Positions 47,701 to 59,491 are shown, counted from the first letter of the stretch. The stretch is DNA of 64,000 bases from Pyronema omphalodes (GCA_024516155.1 JAJJXM010000059.1:124001-188000), one strand, 5' to 3'. Program-made: numbers and translations. Notes: generated from the sequence alone by a model not told the origin.

Positions 47701-48216
47701 AATGGCTAACTAACTTTGTCCATTAACCACATTGTTCGCCGCTCTATTGGGAGTCACCTTCGATAGTCCTGAGTTCGATTCTGATTTTGACGGCGCAATC
47801 GGATATTTTCTCTGGTCTGGTGTCGTCGTGTTTCCTGACGGTTGTGCCGGAAGGGAAGAGTTTCTCACCACCGGAGTTGGTGCAGATGGAGCAACAGTCA
47901 CCGGCGGAGCATTATCCGCATCTATCTCATCGAAAGTAAAATCGAAGGACGCATAATAATCTTCTTCGGATATCCGACGATAAGGTTCATAAGGCTGATA
48001 TGCCGACGTGAGAGACGTCGTAACGGGGATTTGAGGCTCGGAGAAGCGCAGTTCGGGACGGTCTGTTTGTGCGCGTTTCGAGTTCGGTTCAGAGTTACCA
48101 TCTATCGTAGATAGATCGGCGGTTGATAAGCTGCGTTTAGCATTGGCAGCAACCCTGGCTTCGTGTTCTCGCAGTCGTAGACGTTCTTCGGTTGTTAGTC
48201 TTCGTTGGAAAACCAT
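44723..48216 (-). CDS. HELQ/Hel308-type DNA repair helicase (frame-broken)
   Basis: An ATP-dependent superfamily 2 helicase of the HELQ/Hel308 group, known for unwinding stalled forks and helping crosslink and double-strand break repair in the nucleus. A long disordered N-terminus (48216 to about 47100) precedes Walker A TAPTSAGKS (about 46830-46857), DELH box VVFDELHMVDD (about 46510), motif III GMSATLSN, IIFCTATIAAGVNLPARRV, and motif VI QQMRGRAGRKG (about 45800). The C-terminus has the winged-helix and helix-hairpin-helix parts (WTGLKVLVACYSGRL, LARLPGVKSVVARRLWEKGL). No polymerase domain follows, which argues against Pol theta. A likely intron is 47714-47634 (GTTAGT to CAG); the junction near 47250 is unclear. 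Single-base breaks, mostly in homopolymers, lie near 46750 (A5), 46290 (T5), 45575, 45475 and 45345. Conserved frames resume without loss of residues, so errors are likelier than decay. Confidence 0.85.
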
Positions 48217-48229
48217 CGTGAAGGTGATG

Positions 48230-48369
48230 ACGCGTGGGGAATGGCATGCATGCGAGAACCAAGTTCTTGGTGTCGATACGCGTGTCAGGGATTCGCGTCG
48301 ACAGGGGATACGCGTCTACCGGGATGCGCGTCGCGTCACGGAGCGAACAAGAACGTGTAACGTACGCGT
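48230..48369. promoter_or_regulatory. Four ACGCGT (MCB-like) boxes upstream of helicase
   Basis: ACGCGT occurs at 48230-48235, 48278-48283, 48310-48315 and 48364-48369, that is 14 to 153 bases upstream of the helicase ATG (48216, minus strand). ACGCGT is the MluI cell-cycle box bound by MBF (Mbp1/Swi6 or Res/Cdc10) in yeasts, which drives G1/S expression of replication and repair genes. This fits a repair helicase. The hexamer is palindromic, so orientation is not informative. Other GC-rich islands in this window also contain it, which weakens the inference. Confidence 0.55.
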
Positions 48370-49456
48370 CTGTCAACAGCACTCGGACAGCAGTGTAATG
48401 ATAGTGATCTTGAGCGTCAAAGTTAATTAAAAGCTGCTCCAAATCTGTATTCTGTTCTCAGGAGGTAAACCGTATGAAACTGGAGTATTCCTCTATGTAT
48501 CGTGTGGTCACCTGACCTGAGGCAAGTGATGGTTGTCTGCCCGAACGAATTGTCTACAGTGCTAAATTCAAGGAGTTTTTCTTCCCATACTCTCTCCCTA
48601 TACCCTATCGCCCTTCCATGTCCTGTGAGTTGGTAACAACAGGTCCATGCCCTCACCGCATTCCCTGCCGGTACAATCTCCCATGTATAATTATCGCCGC
48701 ATCAACAGATGAAAATACTGATTCGCTATTTTCCCCTTCTCGTGATGATCGAGGCCATCTGGGTATTAGAATTGCACTATCAAATAGCTGTAGAATAAGT
48801 CCAACGCTTTGTTCATTTTTTTTTTCTTCTTTTGCATCTGAACAGTTTTATTTTATTTTGAACCAGCATTACCAAAACCCTGGCGGCCGGCAGATTCGAT
48901 GCTCCTGTTTGAGGACTTGAGGAGAAGCGCATTTTCATAGTCTTATATTTAGAGTGTAGCTAGGAAATACTATTCTGTTATTCTGAAAGCGGACGCGTCG
49001 AAAGTACGTAGGTGCATGCAGGGTCACTCAACTCGTGCTAAGGGATTTAAATTTTGAAATTCATGAAATGCAAAGCTGTACTTGGGATAGTGGTCGCCGA
49101 ACATGATGTTAGGAAGTTGAAACGGCGACAGAATCAAACAGAATTACTTGTATAGCAGACGACCTTCAAAGTTAAAAAATACTTGCCGTAAATGCATAAA
49201 GGAAACTAGAAGAGCGTAAAATAACACACTAAGAGGTGCGATTCTGCCTGTAAAAGTTCTTGATAGTAATTATGAAAACTTATCATTATTTTCAGAAACA
49301 GCCGATGTGTTTAATAAATGTTGCGGGCAAACTTGGTGGCTACAACTGTCACAACAGATACAGGCGGCTGATTGAGTCTTTTAAGATGATGTACTTGACA
49401 ATTGCAAAAATGACAGCATCAACATCGGCCCGTCGATTGGTGAAAGTATCGATGAA
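48370..49456. other. Intergenic, no gene seen
   Basis: AT-rich with short frames only. A frame of about 85 codons at 49260-49517 has no recognisable domain. It might be an upstream exon of the Gag-like gene that follows, but no splice pair is convincing. Confidence 0.35.
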
Positions 49457-50809
49457 TTGCCAGAATGTCAAGCCTGGACAGTCCAGTTTATTCACACGCC
49501 AAGAAAACCATCTATGAAGATCAGCCTAAGAAGAATCCTCCACTTTTACGTTCCAGTTCACCTGCACAGTTGGCACCCAGCTTCGAATACAGAACCCAAG
49601 AAAGTACGTGATTCACCCACATCAGAACTATCGACAGATTGCCCGGCAGAACCTTCTTTAGCTATTAGTGAGCCGGTTGCCCCGCATGTTGTTTATTATG
49701 AGATGAAGGCTAAGAATAGCTGACAAAACACTTGCTTATAGTGGTTTCCAACGAAAGAAAACGCGCTGCATCTACCACAGTGGGACCCAAGGCAGTCAAG
49801 CGGGAGCAAATGTCCCCCGAAAAAACGCCGACTACCTTCACCGTTGGAACACCGGCTCCTTCACCAACTGCTGGGGTACCAGTAACAGTATCAGGACAAT
49901 GGAACCAACCAAGCATCCCAGTGAAAGTTGTCCCAAAACAGCACGTCACATCCATGGATGACGGCCCTGAATCTAGTTTCTCTTTAACAGAGACCAAACT
50001 GCAAAAAACAAGGAAGCACATGCAAGAACTAGACAAAGAAGCGCTCACCGCCTGCAATCGAGCACTGTACGCATTCATACCGCACACTATATCCGCCGCC
50101 AGATCAATATACCACCGACCCCTCAAACGTGTCATCGCCAGTATGAAGCTTCCCGGGCTGTTAAGACTCCAGGAATATGTCGAGTCGTACTATATGTACT
50201 ATGTATTACTATTCTCGTCCACCGAACTGCGTGACCAAGCCATTACACAGATATCACGCACCTCATTTTCCTTCAACGAGAGGACCATCAGGATTCTTGC
50301 ACATCCCTACGGAGACCCGAAGTTCCAGCCGTCAAGCATCTGGGATGTCTCAGCTAGTCTTCTAGCCAACTCCACCGATATTCGTGATGCGGTCATCTGC
50401 TACATTCAGCTTCATGTCCCAGGTTTCGAAACTTCTTTTACTGTGCAAGAATATGCAGAATATGGTTACGGCACTGGAGAGTGGGCTGTTCGGCTTGTAA
50501 TCCGCTACCCTATTTGCCGATGAGATGAAGGTCGGTGACAGTATTGCGTTTGTTAAATCATCGCGGGAAACTCACTGTCGAGGGTGTGGACTGACTACAC
50601 ACCATGTCTTGGAATGTAAATCACCGGGAATACGGGCTATGCACCATGATGTGGTTACTGGAACTACTTCGGCATTGCCAGAACAGAAGAGCAGAACCGC
50701 GGGTATTGCTAATGTATCACACAATCATCATCGATTTAACACAACGCGCTATGCTGTTACTTCCGGTTATGAATCCGACTGTGACGAAGCAGACTTTTCT
50801 GACGATTGA
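49457..50809 (+). CDS. Diverged Gag-like CCHC protein E (frame-broken)
   Basis: The Gag-like domain is recognisable at 50040-50500: YAFIPHTISA, YYMYYVLLFSSTELRDQAI, IRILAHPYGDPKFQPSSIWD, and STDIRDAVICYIQLHVPGFE then TSFTVQEYAEYGYGTGEW. It aligns with array members at TxLRDxAL, xVIWxxT, DIRxAV and FxSTFEVR. A break at about 50523 is followed by the knuckle CRGCGLTTHHVLEC (CX2CX4HX4C) and an acidic tail ending SDCDEADFSDD. The N-terminal part (from 49457) is Pro/Ser/Thr-rich and broken near 49723; its true start is unknown. No coiled coil and no leader box were found. It is far more diverged than the 12-41 kb members, with cleaner long frames, and could be a settled host gene. Confidence 0.55.
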
Positions 50810-51575
50810 AATTCTTACATGGTGGATACTTCGTGGATGGGATGCAAATGGGCAGATGAGAGAATTGGTGGAGACTTTTGGTCAGATGTTTTATAATGAG
50901 GGGAAAATCTGCGGAACTATCACCCTGATTCACAGGGAAGACGTATGTGACGTCATTCAGAAGTGGAAAATTGATAAACTGCAATGTTAGGAAGGTTACC
51001 TCACCATAGAAAGTGGTATGAATACTAGAAGGTTATGAGTTTTATTTGGTTCATTTCATATGGCTTATCGAGCAGGCTTGGGTCTCGGTAAAGTGGTATG
51101 AATAGGTATTGTAAGGAGTGGTACGGAGTCACTATGACATGCAACATATCATGTAAGATTAAATGTTGGAGGTTCAGTTATAACTTTGACGTTGAACTAG
51201 ATACTGGAGATTACAATTTCATTATTGCTTGAAATGAGATAAAGTTAAACATATACATTGCCGCACAGAATCTTGCGTACTGATTCTATGTCAATATATT
51301 GTCTTCCTATGCAACTCCGCTGGTGGTTTGGCACGGATAACCACCGCGGTGAGGCGCCTAGCTGAACGGAGTCTCTTTCCTCCTCGCTAAGTACCGAACC
51401 ATGTTGTTGGCATGACAATGGCTGGTAATCAGCCGCAGATTTTTCCGCTGCATGAAGGTTCAAAATGCTCAAGCTTCAATTCCCGATTTGTGGCCAAAAA
51501 GCCATTGGAGTGGAATCAAGGTGTGGAACACGAGATATCACTCGCTTGTTCGTCCCGACCATAATCTGGAGCTCG
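50810..51575. other. Intergenic, no supportable gene
   Basis: A frame continuing to 50990 overlaps the end of the Gag-like gene and looks incidental. The rest is AT-rich with short frames. The SINE target site lies at its right end. Confidence 0.4.
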
Positions 51576-51950
51576 ATGCGACTGTGCTGGGGGGGCGGCC
51601 CCAGTGGTGTAGTGGTATCAGTCCCTGCAACTGCGCAAATACAACGGGTTCGAATCCCGTGTCGCTCCCACAGGTATTGCTTGGTTACCGGGGTTTGTCC
51701 TCAGGGAGGTTTACCCGGTGCTCAGGATAAGTGGTCACGCTTTCCTGATCTATGCCTCCTTAGGTATAGACAAGTGTTGGTGGAATGGTTGGGTTAATGG
51801 GTGTAGGAGATTAGGGCGCCTCATCAGGAGACTTCGGTCTCGAGGACAGGAAAAATGGTTGTACAAGTTGCTTTACCCGCATAGGCCTTAAAGGCCTCGA
51901 TCGGACGTATGATTGAAATAAATAAAAATAAATAAATGCGACTGTGCTGG
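51576..51950 (+). mobile_element. tRNA-derived SINE with 15-bp target-site duplication
   Basis: ATGCGACTGTGCTGG occurs at 51576-51590 and again at 51936-51950, bracketing a 345-base element. The head is tRNA-derived: an A-box-like TGGTGTAGTGGTA (51605-51617) and a B box GGTTCGAATCC (51647-51657) spaced as in tRNA genes. This gives an internal RNA polymerase III promoter. The body follows, then a hairpin AGGCC/GGCCT (51883-51897) and an AAATAAATAAA-type tail. The head does not fold into a full cloverleaf. A related 3' fragment lies at 63911-64000. The perfect duplication suggests recent insertion. The tail resembles that of the Tad-type LINE at 53706-60276, the likely source of its reverse transcriptase. 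Confidence 0.92.
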
Positions 51951-52170
51951 TTTGATCAAAACCAAAAAAGACAACTGTCCTGGCGTAGAAATCACCTATT
52001 ATTACATACATTAATAGGGTCAGGCTCCCGAAAATACAGGTAGGTCCTTTGATTTCTTTTCATTATACAACATGTGTAAAACATTATGTTCCGACCCCGT
52101 TATATCTGCTTATCCCTGCCTACTGCCGAAAATCATCCACCTTTTTGAGCCCCCCAGTTCTCTTATACTC
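51951..52170. other. Short spacer, no gene seen
   Basis: Sequence between the SINE and the minus-strand Gag-like gene; probably the latter's 3' flank. Confidence 0.4.
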
Positions 52171-53187
52171 TCACTCAGACACGAAACTGTCCCTGCTGTT
52201 ATCCTCGTCGCCACACTGTCGATAACCAGTCATTCCGGCAATCGCTTTGTTATGGAGGTACCGTTCACCTGGGGTGGGGCACTGGAAGATATTGTGCCCA
52301 GCAGTTTTACAAGATCGACATCTATATTGCGGTTCTGGCGTTAGAAAAGCCGGGCATACTTCCATTTTCATTTCTCTGACGAAGATGGGTGTAGCAGTAT
52401 CAAAGAGCACCGTCCACTCTCCACGGGGGTAACGGCCCAATGTATATCTCTGACAACAAAAGGAGTACGGAGTTCGGGGGCATATATTGCGAGGTGATTA
52501 ATGATCGCGTCGCGGATCTCTTCTAAAGTTGATAAGTGAAGTGCCTCGATAGACCATGTTGTTGTTGCTCTGAACGTGGAATCTCCGAACGGGTGCACTA
52601 CAATTGGAATAACTTGGTCGTCGTCAATAAACTCGGTATCTCTGATTATGTCAATGACATTGTCTCGTAGTTCGGTAGTCTTGCATCCTATCAAGAAGTA
52701 GTGGACTGCGTTCTGAACCCTTTCAACGCCCGGAAGATCAAGGTCCGTGAGGAGGCAAAGAAGCTTGCTGTGACGGCTGCGTCTCTTGGCGGTCACGGCC
52801 TTCGATAAGGCTACGTATATCATTCGGTTGCTTGCAGTGAGAATCTTCTTAGCAAGATTTGGCGCTTTTTCTTCCTGCGCTTTTTGAGTTTTTCTTGCGA
52901 CAACGATGCTTGGTTTTCGTCTGCTACTGCAGTTGACTGTGTCTTGTTGATATCATTGACCGCGAGGAGCGCTTCTTCATGTTGGCTGGTGTTTGACGCA
53001 GTTGTACCTGTCGGCGGAGGAGGCTGCTTAGAAGTTGGGATATGAGGAGCAGTTTCTTCCTTGACCGTCTCCTTTGCCTTTTTCGCCGCGGGTTCTACCG
53101 CAGCAGATGCAGGGTGTTCCTCTCCTGTTCCCCACTAGAATAAAACTCCAGGTCAGTCTTACTCAACGTTGACTTCTCAATGGACAT
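52171..53187 (-). CDS. Diverged Gag-like CCHC protein F (frame-broken)
   Basis: The start MSIEKSTLSKTDLEFYS at 53187 leads through a Lys/Glu/Pro-rich linker (AAKKAKETVKEE, HIPTSKQPPPPTGTT) to the Gag-like domain at 52820-52440: RMIYVALSKAVTAKRR, VHYFLIGCKTTELRDNVIDI, TTTWSIEALHLSTLEEIRDA, then RTPFVVRDIHWA. After a break near 52430 come GRYPRGEWTVLFD and the knuckle CRSCKTAGHNIFQC (CX2CX4HX4C), with the stop at 52171. Other breaks lie near 53130 and 52865 (A-rich). It is the closest match to gene E in style (no coiled coil, no leader box), in opposite orientation, with the SINE between. Its status as a retroelement relic or host gene is open. Confidence 0.55.
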
Positions 53188-53692
53188 TTTGCGGTGGTAT
53201 TGAAAGGTGAACTTTTAGTAATACACACTTGAGGGTGTTTTTGGATATATCAGGATGGGCTAGACGACTTACTGTCGGACGTTTTCTCTTCACACATTCG
53301 CGGGTGTTAAACGGATGTGGTGCAGGAAAGGGAGGAAAAGGGGCAGATGGAGGACCAGCTTTTCCCGTCAGGTATAGGCGAGTATGTCTTGGCGTCTGGT
53401 CAACATGTCCATATTTAGCCGAAAACAAATGATAGTGTATGACCAGGCATTGTTCGTCAATATCTTTGTCACAGATTCGATTTCAGACGATATACCTTTA
53501 CGATGGCAGCTGACTTCCATAGCTCCCACATATCTTGGCAAAAAAATCCAGGTGACCGTAAAACAAAATAAAAATCTCCTTAAAAACATCCGCGGTCTGT
53601 GGACTCTGGAGCTATTGATCTGGGACCTATTGATCGCAAAGCGATTTATGTAGGCGCATGTCTTGACGGCTGGGCTATTTGTACCACCCGAT
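53188..53692. other. Spacer left of the LINE
   Basis: Short overlapping frames on both strands without a recognisable domain. It is the upstream region of Gag-like gene F and the pre-insertion flank of the LINE. Confidence 0.4.
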
Positions 53693-54018
53693 TATCCCGC
53701 GTTTCATCCATATACCGATCGAGTTCGACCCCCCCCAGCTATCTCAACAACCACCCGGAAATCATCAGATTTTCGAGCGGATTCTTGAATAGCTCACTCG
53801 ATTTACCTACCCGAAGCCTCTCCAGACCCGGCACGCTCTTTTTCGTCGCGCAAGCGAGGTGAAAGAGAATCACGGCCCCTGAAGACGCCCCTCGGCACAG
53901 GCACAACGCGACTCCACCACAACCACAAAACAACAACCACTCGCTCGAACTCGTCTTCTCTTCTATCCCCTTAAATATCGCTCCCTCAATCTCCCCTCCC
54001 AACTCCTTCGCGGCGACA

Positions 54019-55799
54019 TGGCCCCACGCTCTGCTGCCCCCCGCCAAAAAACCCATTCCCCCCGACAAAATCAGCACGCCGAGCCTTAGCGCGAGCCAAC
54101 ACGCTAGCGCAGAGCCGCACTCCCAACCGACAACAATGACGACATGAACCTCGACACTGACACTGACGTCAGCGACGAAGAAACCGCGTCGCCTACACCA
54201 ACCCCAGCTCGCCGTCCCTACCCCGCCGCAACCCACTCCTCAAAACCAACCGCCTGCCCCCACTGCGCCCAGAACTGGACATACAATCCACGTCCGCAAT
54301 ATCCAAGACTTTCCAACCCTCCCGGCAAAACGCTCCGCACCGTCTACCACCACTTCCACTGAAACTCCTCTCGTCTATGAACATGGTATCCAGGCTTCCC
54401 TGCGCACCTTGGGAAATGAAACAGCAACCCCCGGACACACCAGCATCGCAGACCTGACAGCAATCGAACGAGTCATGGCCACAGTAACCGCACATGCCGA
54501 CGCCGCACGGCTCAACGACCATCGTACCACTCAACGCCTCAATAAAGCATTCAGCATCATGGATCGCGACAGAGCAACATTACGCAAGATTGAAGAAATG
54601 CTGCGCAAACTGCTGCCCTCCCACGAAATTCCTGAATCCACCGACCCTGCCCCTGACACTGAACCCCTGCCCACTGCCCAAACCGACGATCTGGTCACCT
54701 ACTGGAAGACCCGCTGTTTCGCTGCTGAAGAAGCGCTAGCCGAACACAATATCGCCGCCCCCCCCGCCATCCCCTTCCCCGTCCCCCAAGCAACTGCTGC
54801 CTGGACAGAACCTGATATCCCCAGAAGCTCTTCAGCTCTGTTACCCAGACTGTCGCCACTCAGAAGTCCAAGACCCCATCCCAACCCAAAAAACCATCAC
54901 CGAAACCTGCTGTCCCTCGCCCTGTTACTGTTTCCATCCCCTGCCCAGACCCAGAAAAACTCACACATGATGTCAATGCCCACCTCGGTGCTGCTACAAA
55001 CCGTGCACTCCGGGAGGCAGACGCCCCTGACCACATGTCTGTTGTTACGGTGCGCCGCAACCAACTTGGAAACCTCACCCTCACGTTCTCCCCCAAAACT
55101 ACCACTGAAGAAGTTACTGCCCACCTCAACACCCTTCAGGAGGCTGCCCAGTCAATCCACTACACCCTGCTTGCACCCCGAGTTGCCGAAAAGTGGTTCA
55201 AACTTACGGTACACAGCATCCCACTTGACTCCTACCCCGACACCCTGATGGTATGCAAGCTCTCCAATCTGAGATTGAGCGCAACCATGACATCCAGCTC
55301 GCCCAACCCCCCCGATACATAACCCACCCTGACAAGCGCATTGGCAAGGCTGCATCAAGCGTTATGATCGCCCTTAAGACCAATGAGGATGCACAAGGCT
55401 GAAGAGAACCAAGGTTATTGTACGCTATGAGCAGAGGAAGGTCACTGAGTATCACTCAGCCCGCCCCACCGACCAATGCCGTCGCTGCCTTACCTTTGGA
55501 CACCACCATGCCGTCTGCCCCTCCATTTCCCACCCCACCTGTGCCCTTTGTGCCGGGCCACATTCCACCGACCTACATCAATGTGCTGAATGTCCGACCA
55601 AGACTGGACGGCTATGCCCCCATGTCATGTCAAATGCAGAAACTGCACTGATTCAAACCAAGATGACACAGCTCACCCTGCATTCCACCCCAAATGCCCC
55701 TCCCGCCTGGAAGTCATAAGAACTGTCTGGCAAAGAACAAAAACCGCCCACAAGCCCTCTGACCTACCCTCTGACACCAATATGACCACCGATGAGTAA
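54019..55799 (+). CDS. LINE ORF1: Gag-like protein with CCHC zinc knuckles (frame-broken)
   Basis: ORF1 of the Tad-type LINE, the RNA-binding protein that packages element RNA. A likely start is the ATG at 54019 (MAPRSAAPRQ), with frames breaking near 54090, 54360, 54880, 55240 and 55400. Recognisable parts are a coiled-coil-like stretch (DHRTTQRLNKAFSIMDRDRA, IEEMLRKLL), a Gag domain (NAHLGAATNRALREADAPDH, VVTVRRNQLGNLTLTFSPKT, WFKLTVHSIPL), a consensus knuckle CRRCLTFGHHHAVC and Cys/His clusters CALCAGPHSTDLHQC, CAECPTK and CRNC. It ends NMTTDE at 55799. Its stop overlaps the start of ORF2 in ATGAGTAA (55792-55799). It is not detectably similar to the other Gag-like family in this window beyond the knuckle. 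Confidence 0.8.
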
Positions 55800-58700
55800 T
55801 CACAACTCTTCCGCGGCAACCCTACGAATAATATCCCACAACATTAATAGAAGCACCATAGCCCTTAACTCCCTTTTGAACTCTGCTGGCAAGACCGCAG
55901 ACATCATTCTGATACAGGAAGCTGATATCAAAACCCCACATATGCCACAACACACCCAGATTTCCTTCTCCTTATACCCCCAGCAAACAACCGCACAGTT
56001 GTCAGAACGATGGCGTACATTTCGAAACTAAACCCTCACTACATGTTACTCCACGCCCTGACATCTGTGCGGACCCGGATCTCCAGATCCTTGAAGTACA
56101 CACCCCCTCATTCCCACTTTTTACCTACTTAACATTTACAACGAATGGGAACAAGATTCCAAACAATACACACTCCCACGCTCATTTACCCCACTCACCC
56201 TGCCCCACCGCTGCGTCCTGACAGGTGACATGAATGCCCATCATGCACTGTGGAACTCCATCTCACAAGGATGACACGCGCGGACGAGCTGGTTTACCTG
56301 ATTGAAGAAGCAGGCTGGCACCTAGCTAACACACCAGACACACCAACATACCACTACCGCAATGGCCACGGATCCTCCGTCCTGGACCTGACACTCTCTA
56401 CACCCTCAATGGCGAACGAAGTACGGAACTGGGCAGTCGATGAGGAAGCGGCAACAGGTTCAGATCATGAGGTCATCCGGTTCCAAATACAGTCGCAACA
56501 CCCAGATGTTGAGCTTTCCAACCCCAAACCACGACTGAACTGGAAAAAGACCAACTGGGATGAATTTGCTGCCATCCTCATGCGACTCGCATCTTCCCTC
56601 CGACCCCGGTGGTCACACTTGCAAAGTAATCCTACTACCATAACCTGGATGAATGGGCCGCCTCCCTTCAACAAACAATAGCCACAGCAGCCGAGCAATC
56701 TACTCCAGCCATCGAACATTCCCCCAGATCCAAACGCTGGTGGACGACGATCTAGCAACCACCAGGAAAGAAATGAACCAGGCTCAAAGGGTCTGGAAGC
56801 GCACAAGGCACCCAGATGACCACGCCCAGTTCAAAAGCAAACGTAACCACCACTTCCGGGCAGTCCGACATGCAAAAGACAGCCTATGGAAGGAGTACCT
56901 GTCTCAAGCAAAAGGAGCTGACATATGGGCTGCCTTCCGCTACACTAACCCTCGCCGCGCCCAGCTCACCCCGCCAATCACAGACACAACTACACAACCC
57001 AACGCCCTCCGAACAGACTTTGCCGGCAAAGTTCAAGCCTTTCAGGCCTCTTTCCCCCCCCACCAGACGCCCCCCTCAACCCCACCAGAACAACGACCCC
57101 CAATCGAATGGAACACGTTCTCGGAAGCCGAAGTCAAATCGGCCATCTTCACCTCAGCACCGAAGAAGGCCCCTGGCCCAGATGGCATTCCATTCTTGTG
57201 CCTTCGACAAGCCTACAACCATCCCGGAAGATTTCACCGTCTATACGCAACCCTGGCAGAGTTGGATATCAACCACGCTGCTGGAGACAGGCTACTACAG
57301 TGGTGATACCAAAGCCAAACAAACCTGACTACAGCTCTGTGAAGGCCTATCGCCCGATCGCGCTGCTAAACTGCATGGGAAAGATTTTAGAAAAGCTAAT
57401 GGCGACACGTCTAGGACAACTAGCAGAAACACACCACATCCTCCACCGAGATCAAATTGGAGGACGACCCAAGCGATCAGCCATTGATGCAGCAATGGCC
57501 CTGACACACGATGTTGAGGTTGGCCACAAAAACAAACTCATAACCTCCGCCCTATTCCTCGATGTCAGAGGTGCATTCGACAATGTATCCGCCACACGCC
57601 TCCTCGCTACAATGACATCTCTGGGATGCCCACTGCCTACAGTATCTTGGTGCGCATCCTTCCTGCAGGACAGAACCACAGCCCTGTCCTTCGACGGACA
57701 CACCGACGAACAACGAGCACCCGAACCGGTATCCCCCAGGGATCACCCGCCTCACCAATCCTGTTCCTCCTATACCTGCGACCGCTCTTCGAATCTATCA
57801 TCAATCCACCCCAGCATCTGGACACCCAGCTACATCGACGACGTCGCTCTAGTCACACAGGGTACATCCAGAGAATCTAACTCAAGGGCCCTTGAGAAGG
57901 CCGCAGAAACAGCTTTGAATGGGCCACAACAACGCAGTGGCATTCGACGACTCCAAGTCAGAACTCTCCACTTCCACAGATCGCAAAAAGACAACACCAC
58001 CCCTCAAACATGTGTCAGACTTCCCAACGGCACGATAGTCCAACCAGGCACAAAAGGCGGAAAGAAAGATGTGGTCCGGTGGATTGGTATCCACTTTGAT
58101 AGAAAACTTTCCTTTGTTCACCATGTAAATACTAGACTGACAGCCGCATCCAGGTCCTTTAACGCCCTAAGAAGCCTTGTGCGATATGAAACTGGTCTGT
58201 CCCCCTCCGCTACAAGAACACTTTACCGTGCATGTGTCCATCCAGATCCGACTTCGGTTCAGAGATATGGTGGTCAAATCAGAAAACGCTGGAATCCAAG
58301 CTACAACGACAACAAAACACCGCCCTACGCAAAATCCTCAACGCCTTCACATCAACCCCAATTATGGCCCTGCACAACGAAGCAGCCCTCCCACCCGTTA
58401 AGATCAGACTCAACAACAAGAAACGAAAATATGCCCTCAGACTCCTCTCCCTGCCCCCTACCCACCCCGTCATTTCCCGCTGCCCCTCTTCCTACCCACC
58501 CCAGGCCACTTTGAACACGCCATCATGTCCTCCAACGAGTATGACTGTGACTGGCATGGTCACACGCGCCCCCCGTCCCGTCTCACAAGCATCCTCACTC
58601 TGATGAGACCATGGCTATCCCCCACTAGCACAGTTGAGAACACGGCACACAACCAGACCCCTCAATATGGAAACCACCCCTCTGACAACAACCATCCCAC

Positions 58701-59491
58701 GACGAGAAGGAAGACGAGCAGCTATGCAACTACACCTTGCACTCCCACACCCTCAGAACAACACCAACGCAATCGTGGTATACACGGATGGCTCCCAACT
58801 CAATGAACAGAACCGGAGCTTTTCATTCCCTACGGCCTCGACAAACAAATACAGGCCCTTATCCCCATGTCCGACACAACGAAGTCTTTGACGCGGAACT
58901 ACAAGCCATCTCAGAAAGCCTACTCTCCTGCGCCACACACACCTTCGACGCCTCCACCTCCACAACCGCCAGATACACATCTTCACCGACAACCAGGCAG
59001 CCATCATCCGCTCCTCTCACCTCTCGCCAGGCCCAGGACGGGAAACTGCCGGCATCATCCACCACACCTGTCAAACCCTCCTCACACGAACCAACTCCAC
59101 AGTGCACCTTCACTGGGTACCAGGCCATACCGACATTGCAGGAAACGATGAAGCAGATCGCCTGGCAAAATTGGCAACTGAAAGAAGAAACCCCCTACCG
59201 AACTCGACAATCTCCCTGTCATGGCTGCGACGCCGCATCCATGCAGCTCACATCCATGATTGGGTCACCTGGTACACCTCATCCACCCGCCCAAAGACAT
59301 ACGATGCACCATTCAAGCGGAAGCTTGATGAAGCGTACACATCAGTGCCCCGAAAGATATCCACGGCGATACTGGGCCTCCGAACAGGACATGGTTACTT
59401 TCTCAACAGCCTGGCACACCCCCCTCCGAACAATACCCCTCCCGCTCATGCACATGCCCCCTCCACCCACCTCAAACCCCACGCCACCTGA
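55792..59491 (+). CDS. LINE ORF2: endonuclease, reverse transcriptase, RNase H (frame-broken)
   Basis: The element's replication polyprotein. The endonuclease starts at once (LRIISHNINRS, ADIILIQEADIKTP; later LTGDMNAHHALWNS and TGSDHEVIRF near 56220-56470). The reverse transcriptase has KKAPGPDGIPFL (57165), VKAYRPIALLNCMGKILEKL (57340), SALFLDVRGAFDNV (motif A, 57550), GIPQGSPASPILF (57728) and YIDDVALV (catalytic YxDD, 57831). RNase H has VVYTDGSQ (58780), DAELQAI (58890), FTDNQAAI (58985) and HWVPGHTDIAGNDEADRLA (59108). These carry the D-E-D-D set. The end is near 59490, with later C-terminal frames running on. At least eight one-base shifts split it, so it is inactive as assembled. The catalytic residues that I can read are all present. 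Confidence 0.85.

Noticed and set aside
44723..48216. DNA polymerase theta
   Set aside because: The helicase motifs could fit either family, but no polymerase A domain follows within the conserved frames; the C-terminus is the HELQ/Hel308-like helix-hairpin-helix part.
51591..51670. Functional tRNA gene
   Set aside because: A and B boxes are present, but acceptor and anticodon arms do not pair well, and the sequence is the head of a SINE bounded by a target-site duplication.
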